Shown here: positions 1-10,234 of the stretch, one piece after another | Layout: each line of letters begins with the position of its first letter | Position numbering within the stretch: the stretch's first letter is position 1 | Assembly: GCA_016801845.1 (NCBI GenBank) | Contig: CM028926.1 | Location: forward strand, 10,429,501 to 10,493,500 | Source: Polydactylus sextarius | Taxonomy: Eukaryota; Chordata; Actinopteri; Polynemidae | Direction: 5' to 3' | Length of the DNA stretch: 64,000 bases | Notes under the pieces: generated by a model | Seen by the model: the letters and a program-made list of their open reading frames with translations, nothing else | What the model was told of the DNA's origin: nothing | The model's database searches: none | Position numbers and translations under genes: made by a program

Positions 1-224
1 TTATTGTGGAAATAGTTTTTCAGTTTCACTTGTGCTGGTTTTGATCGCTTAGATCATGAGTTTCAAACTCCCCCTAAAGAGATATTTTACGTTGGTTGAA
101 GTAATATCCAGTTTGACCGTCTTTTGTTTTCACAACCAAATAGTTAACAATGAAAGTAAATGGGGCAGTCAGCCAAACGTATCTAAACTGTCATTTTTTA
201 ACCACCAATAAAGCTCAAAATATC

Positions 225-781
225 ACTTCACTTCAGCAGTAGCATGAATAGGGTCCCTACACATAAACTGAAGTACTGATAACTTAGTAAGTGAACCCAG
301 AGTTTATTAAAAACACTGTTTTACAAGGCGTAACTATAACCCTTTTAAAGGGATTATAGTCTCACGTTTCCTGCGTCTTCCAAAAGAAACAAAGACACTT
401 GGATCAATGTTTTTTTTTTTTTTTTACTTGGAAACATGATGATTATTGGTTTAAAAATTGGTTGAATTGAATAGTGTCAGTCTAGTTTCCTCGTCTGTAG
501 CTATAGGTAGTCACCAGTCAAAGACCTGAGGATTATCAACAATAACTGGTTGAATTTATGTTAATAGTTGTGATCTCACAACACATATTAAGGGTGTTTC
601 AGATCAGCAGATTCATCATTTTTCTTGCTCTTCACAAACACATCGAACTGTTGTTGAGGAAAATGATGAATCTGCTGATGTGGAACAACCTTCATCACCA
701 CGTTGGGTAAGTCTTGTAAAACAGTGTTTTTAATAAAACCAGTTATCGTTGGGTAGGGACCCTATTCAGCTCTCTGAAGTG
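225..781. mobile_element. Foldback / MITE-like element with long inverted arms
   Basis: The left arm (about 225-328) and the right arm (about 713-781) are inverted copies. Each contains TGAATAGGGTCCCTAC and, further in, TTATTAAAAACACTGTTTTA, read on opposite strands. A second inner inverted repeat (about 603-623 and 657-680, core CAGCAGATTCATCATTTT) can form a hairpin inside the element. No transposase is visible, so this is a non-autonomous foldback or MITE. Superfamily and target-site duplication were not determined. No gene was seen between 1 and 1057. Confidence 0.65.
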
Positions 782-800
782 TATCTGGTTAAAAATATTT

Positions 801-909
801 CCAAGTTATTATCATTTGACCATTTGTTGTCGTCAAAGTTTAAAAAGAACATATCTGTTAATATCCAAGTTATTATCTAACCATTTGTTGTCGTAGTTTA
901 AAAAGAACA
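801..909. repeat. Two-copy direct repeat, about 50 bp units
   Basis: The stretch CCAAGTTATTATC ... CCATTTGTTGTCGT ... TTTAAAAAGAACA occurs at 801-851 and again at 864-909 with small indels. It directly abuts the right arm of the foldback element and has no coding content. Confidence 0.6.
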
Positions 910-1057
910 ACTGTGTCGTCTGGAGTGAAACTGTTGAGTCACACGAGAAACACGAACTTGAAGAATTAAATTCTTTACAATCTGTTGAACATTTTGAAAC
1001 ATTGTAGCAGAATAATGTGGGACACAGTGTTTGTGTATAAAGATGCTGTTTTCTTAC

Positions 1058-1207
1058 CACTTGACGTCGTCGTTGTGGCCCAGATAATGTCTCTGCTGCT
1101 GCTCCTCAGTGTTGTACAGAACCACCACGGAGGCGTTGAAGTAGACGATCTCTCCCGTCGGCAGTAGGTAGAGGTTGGAGCGGCAGTCACGACCGCGGTA
1201 ACCGTAC
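1058..1207 (-). CDS. EML exon: end of HELP and start of the WD propeller
   Basis: This 150-nt exon reads YGYRGRDCRSNLYLLPTGEI, VYFNASVVVLYNTEEQQQ and RHYLGHNDDVK. It ends at GTAAGA in phase 2 within the expected Cys codon. It is the last EML exon in the window; nothing resembling the next WD exon was found between 1 and 1057. Confidence 0.85.
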
Positions 1208-3680
1208 CTGAACGGCCGTTAGGTTAAGGAATAAAAACTACAAACAACAAACCTCCTGCTCCACATCAAAATAACCAGTTTAAATCAGGTTTTAACAGAT
1301 GAGTGTTGTGTTTCTCCTCCAGGTTGAAGGATACACCCACTGCAGCTTCAGTTTACGGTCGGGAACCGTCACCTTCTGGTCCAGACTGTACGTTTCCCTC
1401 TGCTGGTCGGGGATGTGCATCGTGACCGGACGACCTCGGAGGAACATCCTCACGTACCCGTCGTCTGGAGGAAGAAGAAACAAAAGAAACAGTCAGTTTT
1501 ATCTTTTATCTGTTGATTCATGTTCAAACGAGGACACGGGGAAAAAAATAATGATCTGAAAAATCAATAAACAGACACGTTGTGACTCTGAAGCCAAAAA
1601 AAAAAAAACTGTAAATCAATGAGTTAATATGTTAAAATAACAGAACAGTTAGAGTTTGATATAAAAACTGCTCTGACCTGCGTTGTAGGTGCATTCTTTG
1701 GATTTACTGCAACAGAAGAAACAACAAGAGATGAATGAAACATGAAACGTTTTTGTTCCACAACATTAAAGCTTCATGAATTATTCATTTCTCCTGCAGC
1801 CGCCGCTCAGTTTTACTGTAACTGAACAACAGATGAAGTCGAGCGTCAGGGCGGTTGATTCCTGATGTAACTCAGGAGGGAATCAGGTCCCCGACTCTCT
1901 GATTAAATATTAACAAACGTTCACTTGTGGATTTGAGATGTAACATGTGGTTGATGGTTGTTTGAAGATGAAGCAGAAATGTTCCCACAGCAGCAGCAGC
2001 AGCAGCAGCAGCAGAGCTTTATGTCTTTCTTTTTATAAAGAAATGAATGAGAAGCTCTTTAATGTGGCGATGAAACAATGTGACAAAGAGTCGGGACGAT
2101 TGAGCTGCTCCTGAATCAGCAGCAGTCGACCAATCAGACGTCGGCTCTGACCGACGGGTCGATGTCGCCGCCGCTGCTGCAACAGCAAGAAAAAGAAAAA
2201 CGTGAAGTCTGGAAACAGACGATGGTGACGTCGTCTTATCCTGCTGTTTTCAGCAACAAGAGAAAGTCTGAGGAGGAGGATGATGATGTAGAAGCACAAT
2301 CAGAGGAAGGGTGGAGAGAAAACAACATGACATTAAATTAAAGAGGGAAACTGCTGCGACTTAAACAAACTGAAACTTTGAGAAGAAGACGACTCGTCTG
2401 CCAGATGACATTTGTTTAACGAGGAGTTAAACTCACAGCGTTGACACATCAGGTCGCGTTATTTGTTCACGATGATCGTAAAGAGAAAAAGAAACACAGA
2501 GAAAGATCAGAGCGATTTTAAAAAACACCTGACTGATGTCTGCTCTGTGAAGTTCACACACACAAAGAGCTGCTTGTCTCTGAAACTCTCACACTCTGTG
2601 TGTGTGTGTGTGTGCTAATGTGTGTGTGTCTGCCAGTAAGACGAGGCGTGGTTGGGATCTACCCAATGAGAGGACAACATTGATCCAGAGTTGGTAATTA
2701 GTGCAGGGCATGCTGGGTAAACTGGCAGCCAGACACGGCAAATAACTAAGCATCTAAAAAACCCATGTGGCTGCGGAGCTGCTCACCAGGTTTCCACAAA
2801 CAAAGAGAGACACGGAGCATGAACACACTCGTTAACATGCAGAGTGTGTGTGTGTGTGTGTGTGTGTGTTGTTGCCTGGACACTGACATATAATGAGGTT
2901 TTGTGGAAAAGCTAACAAGCAGCAGAAATGTCCAAAGATGGATTAACCGATCAGTTCTGGTCGCTCGTTAAAACTTTATAGATTTTCTGTGAAACTCGCC
3001 GATGAAGAAACGTTAGTTTGTTTCATCGCCGCTGTTCGTTTTGTCTCTGGGTCGTTTAAAGAGGTCGACGACCTCCTGAGTGGTTGAGGTCTCGTCCACT
3101 TCCTGCTCCATTAGACGCTTCGATAATGGACACGGACACGTCACCTTCATCATCTTCTTCATCGTCTGAATCAACTCGGACGGATGAAGGAAGAGAATTG
3201 ATTTGACTCGACAAGAGGAAGAGATGTTTTATCTCAACGACGCGTTTCACATCGTTTCATCGTTTCCTTCTTCACCATTTGCATACTTTTTTTTTTTTTT
3301 ATCAGTTTTATTTATTTTACCTTCACGAGCTCGTTCACTTTACAAAAGACGTGATAAAATTCAGATTTGCACGTTATTACATTCAACTATAAACATGCAA
3401 AGTGTTAAATGATGCGAAAGGTTGTTGAGTTGTTACATGTTAAACCGGATCGATCGGTGTGATCAGAGTTAATGCACACGGAGCAGAAACCACATCACAT
3501 GTTTGTCTCTGCAGCATTTTTGCCGCAACAAACAAATAAATAAATGTTTTTACATAAATAGAAGAGAAACATGCAAATAAAAACCTGTAACGTTGTCGTC
3601 AGTTTGAACAACAAACATCATCAGAAACTAATTTTTCTCTCAGGAAAATCATTTAGATTTAAACTGATGTGACATTTGAT

Positions 3681-3715
<35 letters not shown>

Positions 3716-6700
3716 AGATCTAGTTTCTATTGTTGCACATGTAGAAACCTTCAACAGACGCTTCGCGTGACAACACAACAACAACTTCCCTCAGTGGTTT
3801 AGACTCAAACCAACCAGCTCCAGTTTGTTTCTACTAAACATAATAAAATAAATCTTAAAGATGAATCATCAACCAGACGTCAGATGTTTAACGTTAAAAT
3901 AATAATAAAAAAAAAATCTGATTCTGATCAAGTTTCCTCTTAAAACCACAAACATTAACATTTAACATTAACGTTTTGTTTTGGGTTTTTACCCATAATC
4001 CCCTCTGCTCTGCTGTGTGCTGTGTTTGATGTGTCTCACCTGGTCGACCGCTTCATGTTGGACAGTTGTTTTTTTTTTTTTCCCCGTTAGAAAGAAACAA
4101 CAGTCGGCTCCGTTGTGTCGACAGCAGCAACAACAACTTCCTCCTCCGCTCTGCAAACTTTTAGCTCCGACTGAGGAAGAGCCGGCCAATCACAGAGCAC
4201 TTCCTCACCCTGCAGACACGCCCCCTTCTGCCTGGTAACACACCTCCCTCCTCCTCACACACACCACCCATTCATTTACTCCTCCCCCCTCGGGAGGAAA
4301 TGTGAGACATCAGCAGAAAGACGGAGGAGAGAGGGAAGGAAGGAAGGAAAGAAGGAAGGAATTGATCAAAAGAAGAAGAGCAAGGAAAGATGGGAAGGGA
4401 AGAAGATAAACGATATGAGAGGTTAAATGCAAGAGAAAGAAGAAAAGAAAAGGTAGGAAGGGAAAGATGAGATGGTTTTTATCTTTATCCCGATTTTTTA
4501 AGGTTATTGTCTTGTTGATATTATCATATCTTGTGTATCATGTGTATAAGATACTGGGATTAAAAAATATATCTATCTATCTATAAGAAGAGAATGAATG
4601 TGATAGAAATGAGAAGATAATGTAGAGTGACCTCAGTCAGTTTGTTAGTTTCTTTGACTCGTGTTTTGTTCACTTGTCGCCAACATGTTTCACCGCCTCG
4701 GTTCATTATTCACTGTGACGGAGCGACGCCGCGGGACGACAGGAAGTGCTGACTGATGATGATGATGTTTCTGACACAGTCTGAATAATTCAAAACGAGA
4801 CATTTTACAAACATCAGCAGCAGCTCCGATGCTGAATCTGCTGCTGCCGCTGAAACAAACGTCAACGTCACAAACTTTTCATCTACAAGACGACGAATCG
4901 AAACCGCCGACGAGATGATGAAGATCGACGTTCGTCATCGACGCAGAGATTCACACCTCCATGAAAATATTCTGCTTCTTCTCCAACAACTATTCACCTT
5001 AAAACCTCCACAAATATCATCTTCATATCGTAACCAGAGAAACAAAACATCTTTTGTTCTGTTCAAGATAAAATAAAATGAATTAAATTAAACTAGTAAA
5101 TGATATAAAGATGTCAACTGGACAGTGTTTGAGTCTCAGGCTGCGTTAAAGATTCAAAAATGATCAAAAACTTCTTGTTTCCTTTAATTAAGCTGCTGGG
5201 GGAAACTCCCATGATGCACTTTGAACCTCCTGGTACAAAACTTTATTACAGGTGATTAACATTTATCTGATCTGACGTCAGTTCTTCTCTCGGGTCTGTT
5301 GTTATTTTATTTTCTATAATCTCGTAAAGAAGCTCGAGATAAATCTGTTTTATTGATTTGACCTGATAAGTAACAGAATCAAACGTTCGTTACCTCTTCC
5401 CTCCTCCAGAGCTGCTGGACGACGTCGTCCGGCTCCGACTCTCTGCTGCCATCTCCCTCCTCACCAGCGTGAGGCGCTCTGTCGACATGCTCTTCCTGAA
5501 CGAGGAGACGAGAGAAAGTGAAACACTGTTGTTTACGACCTTTACTTTAACTAAATCATGTTGTTTATTGATTGATTGATTGATTTATTCACCTCTTGAT
5601 CGACTGCAGAACTTCTTTCTTCGGAGACGACGGCGACGACAAGAGACGTTTCTGTTGAACGTAACCGTTACTCAGAGGTTTGGAGGGAAGAGTCTGCAGC
5701 AGCTGACGAACTGAGAGGTAGAAAAACACACTTTGAGTACTAATACTTCACTACTTCACTACGACCTGTGACTGTTGAGACTCCACCATGTCTGAGGGTT
5801 GATGTAGCTCCATCTTAAAGGTGGATGATGGAGAAACTTTACATACTTTAGTTCAGACTCATTCATTGTCTATGAAGATTGTTGTAGCTCCATGTTTTAA
5901 AGTGCTGGATAAACTTCATCATATTCTTCTGTTTTATTAACATGTACTTGTACTTTTACTTTCTACACTTAACTACATTTACTTATAGATTACTGTCATA
6001 CTGAAGTACAGTAAATACTAGATACTTTAAGACTTTTACTGGAGAATCATTCTAGTGACGACTTGAACTTCTACCAAAGTTATTTTATTCTACTCTAGTG
6101 TCTCTACTTCTACTCTAGTGTCTCTACTTCTACTCTTGAGTCGTTCAGGTTCTTGATGAGCTGTATCGTGACCTCTGACCTTTCGTAGGCGCCACTGCAG
6201 CCGTTGAGGTCATCGCTCTCCTCGCCCCAACATGGCCGCCTCCCGGCTGCATCACCACGCTCTGCTCCTCGCAGTACCCGAGGCGTCTCAGGGCGTCGGC
6301 CAGCGCCGACTTCAGCAGCTGGATCTCGTCTTCCTGCAGCTGGAGACGCTGCTCCAGGTGAGACACTCGGTCCTCCATGTCCATGTTGCTGCTCGCCGAC
6401 ACCGTGTCATCTGAACACAGAAGGTTTTGAACTTTATGAAGCATTTAAAACACTCGTTCTTGTTTATTTGTTTATAAATTTTAATATAAACACAAACGTC
6501 ACCACATCTCTGCTGGTTTATAGTTTCACATGAGTAAACGATCACACACAGGAAGTTGAGCTGTTTTTAATAATTCAGATGAGTCGTTTGTGTGGATGTG
6601 ATGGACACGACAGCCGGCAGGACGTTGTTTTGTTTTGTCCAAACGACGTGGGAGGGACGGAAACACACGAGTCGAGCTACAACGCTTTTAAAATCAGATG

Positions 6701-8979
6701 TTTGTCGGATTAAATCCTGCGTCAGAGTCAAACTGGGTCGAATCTAAAGTCTGAAGAACTTAATCTGGATTTTAAACGTATTAGTTTTAACATTTTAATC
6801 TTTTAATTAAATTATTTTTCTGTGAATCTGCTGCTCCTCTCGGCCTCGTCTAATCATCCGACATCATCATCATCATCCTCTCTAGACAGATTATCAGAGA
6901 TTATCAATCTACAGCCGACAGATTACGACCTGATGAGCCGATGACGTCTCTTCTCGTTCACGACCGACCTCACACCTGCTGAGGTGTCGACGAGTTTCTC
7001 ACCTCAAATAAAAATATTCTGCTTCTTCTTCTACACAACTACAGCTCTTCAAGTCTCCACAGTCAAACAGAGAAACAAAACATCTTCTTTTGATCTTTTC
7101 AACCCTCAATCAGCCGTAAACACCAACGTCAAACTCACCGTTTCACTAAAACACAAAGTTATATCCAGTAAAACGAAGATAAAATGGTTTAAAGTGATTT
7201 AAATAGAACTAATAAATGATCAAATGAATAAATGAATTAAAATATTTCTCCTCTCAAAGCAAATATCTACAATAAAACATCAACTTCAAACTCATTTTTT
7301 CACTAAAACACCAACTTATATCAAATAAAACAAAAATAAAATGTTTCATTTATAAACTGGACAGTTGATGTGACTGGAGATTAAAAACGTTACATAAAAA
7401 AAAACAACTCTTAAAACCTAAAGTATTAACTTTAGGGGATTTACCGCCGCAGAGCTCCCAGCATGCATCACTTCACAGAGCTCTGTTACTGTATCACATC
7501 TCCCAGTCAAATGAGACAGGAAGCGTCTGAAGAGATTTACATGTTTTTACATGAAGAAAAAGACGCGGAGGTGGAAGTTTTAACGTCGCATCACATCAGA
7601 CTTTTATTCTTCATCATCAAAACTTCATTTAATCCACAGTTTGTTTCTTTTTCCTCTGTTTTTAAATTAAAACTCGTCACGTCTCGTCTCCTGAGTGAAG
7701 ATGAAACGTGAGAGACAGAAAACAAGCGACAGATTGTCAGAGGAACAGAAACGATTCATTTTTTATCAGTTTATCTGTTTGTTTGGTCGTTGTTCTGCTG
7801 TTTGACACCAAACTATGAACAAACGTCTGAAAAAAACAAAGAAACAGGAAGTCGTTCGACCTAAACAACAACCGACTCCTCCCACTTATGTTTGTTTATC
7901 GTCATGTAGCAACAACAATATTATTGTGATTAAACTGACAGATCTGGTGATTTAGATCAGCTGTGATTTTAAACCTTTTGTTGTAGATGTTGAAACAGTT
8001 TTAGACAAAAGATCAAACAACGTCACATGACTCGTCTTCACCGTCGTAACGACTACGACCACTAGAGGGCGTCTCGTCTCGTCTCGTCTCGATTTCAGAT
8101 TGTTGACGTCTAATTTGTCTGATTTCTCTGCAGATTTTCTAGAAAGTTGTGATGTTTTTAGACGTTTTGTTGCAATAAAGTTAATAACAGTTTATTAAAA
8201 ATAGAGGTTGATTATTTTGTTGACGCTCCCTCTGACCAATCACTGACCTCCAGTCTGTTCACGTCACGTTTTAGTATCGACTCAGATCCATCGGTTCCTC
8301 CACAGAGTAGGAACTAAAACAGTAGCTGGAACCGGGAACTAGAACCAAGTAGAAAACACTAGAAACTGAGCAGATGCTGGTGGAGAAGGCAGATATGTCA
8401 GTTTCTACTTCTCATGCTCGTTGTGTATTTTTGTTTATAGTTCACTGAATCTGCCTCCAGGGTCTTTTAGTTTGGTTTTAATATTTTCTAGTTTAGTTTT
8501 AAGACCGTTGAGATTTTCACATTCTGAGGAAAACGTAGATTTAAAGGTCGGAGGAAGCGTATGAGGAGTAAACGTATTCACATAAAGTTTCAATGAATAC
8601 AGTTTAAAAAGTGGTTACATTGTTTCATGGAGACATGATGGATGTTTTAAATTGATTTATGTTTAATATCATTTCATGTAACGGCTGCTAGATGATTAAA
8701 ATTAAATTATTTATAGAGTTTATAGACACTGTTCACGAAACGATAGAGAATCTGAAAAGCGGTAAAGTTTGTCCTGAAGGTGGCGCCAGATTAAAAACTG
8801 TTACTTATAGTAGATCGTACGTGAACTGAGCTGAATGTTTGTTTTTTTTCTTTTTTAAACTTATCAGTGTGTCCTGAAAGTGAAGTGACGTCGGGACAAG
8901 TTTTATGTTCAGTTTCACCTTCAGCTCCACCTGTTCAGAGACGACGCTGCCGGCTGCTTTTCACTGCGTCCTTGAATTA

Positions 8980-9021
<42 letters not shown>

Positions 9022-9391
9022 CAGCATCATCCTGCTGTTCTCTTTATAAAAAACAAAGTCCAGGAAACAGAGAAATAACCACAGATGAGGATGAAGAGGA
9101 TGAAGAGGAGGAGCTGTGGTGATGTAGTGATGGAGATATGGATGATGAAACACAGAGAGGAGGGAGAGAGGACGGGGGGGGAGGGTGAACGGGTGAGACG
9201 GAGAGATGGACAATGGTCGGCGCCGCCTGAAATATTCATGTGTCAGTTAAGTGATGATGATGATGATGATGATGAAGGTGGAGCTGGTCTCCTACCTGCC
9301 ATCGTGTCGTTCCTCCTGTCAGTCAAACAGTCAAACAGTCAAACAGTCGTCGGCTCCTCTCACACACTTCCTCCCCCACAGGCTTCCCGGA

Positions 9392-9453
<62 letters not shown>

Positions 9454-9601
9454 CTCTCTCTCTCTCTCTCTCTACCCCCCCCTCATCGTCTCCCTACTGA
9501 AGCTGGACCACTCCCTCTTCCTCCTCCTCCTCCTCCTCCTTCGTCTTCTGAGCTTTACACAGCGAGAAACGAACCAGAAGGAGGCGGAGCTTGGCTCACG
9601 G

Positions 9602-9639
<38 letters not shown>

Positions 9640-10046
9640 GCATCAGCATCAGTACAGCATCAGTACAGCCAGGCACCACCAGGAAGAGAAGCTGCAGAGA
9701 CTCGACATCGAGCATCAATGAGAAAAAAACAAAACAAAACAAACTCAACAGCTTCAAACGCGTCTTCATCCGCCGCTGGAAATAGTCCAGATGACGAGTC
9801 CTGATGTTTTTATCAAACCGCTAAACTTTTCTGTCGACGCTTCAGACTTTGACCTTTAACTTGACCTGAACTGACTCAACTTACGAGACTGAAACAGGAA
9901 ACTAAAACCTCACGGACGAACTGAAATAAAAACAGTTTCATGAGCTGCAGCAGCTCGATTCATCTGTGATCAGTCAATTTACATCAGTCTGTAGCTGCAA
10001 ACACACACACACAGACACACACACAAACACACAGACACACACACAA

Positions 10047-10077
<31 letters not shown>

Positions 10078-10179
10078 GACACACACACACACAGACAGAC
10101 ACAGCAGCAGCTCTGTAATGAAGGTGTGTGTTCACAGTTTTAACCTGAACCTCACGACTCTGAACATACAGCGGATCAC

Positions 10180-10234
<55 letters not shown>

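Larger units (their letters stand above)
1707..5393 (-). other. EML intron with simple repeats
   Basis: Besides the candidate alternative first exon, this intron contains a (CAG)9-type run at 1989-2014, GT runs at about 2598-2614 and 2845-2869, a CA run at about 3683-3713, and purine-rich stretches near 4325-4450. No other gene was recognised. The stretch at 4180-4260 is GC-richer with a CCAAT box and is read here as the short-form promoter. Confidence 0.5.

Noticed and set aside
9085..9804. Plus-strand frame of 239 residues and overlapping frames of 156 and 64
   Set aside because: They are composed mainly of CA/CT microsatellite translation (HTHTHT, LSLSLS), with no domain, no splice support, and they lie in an EML intron.
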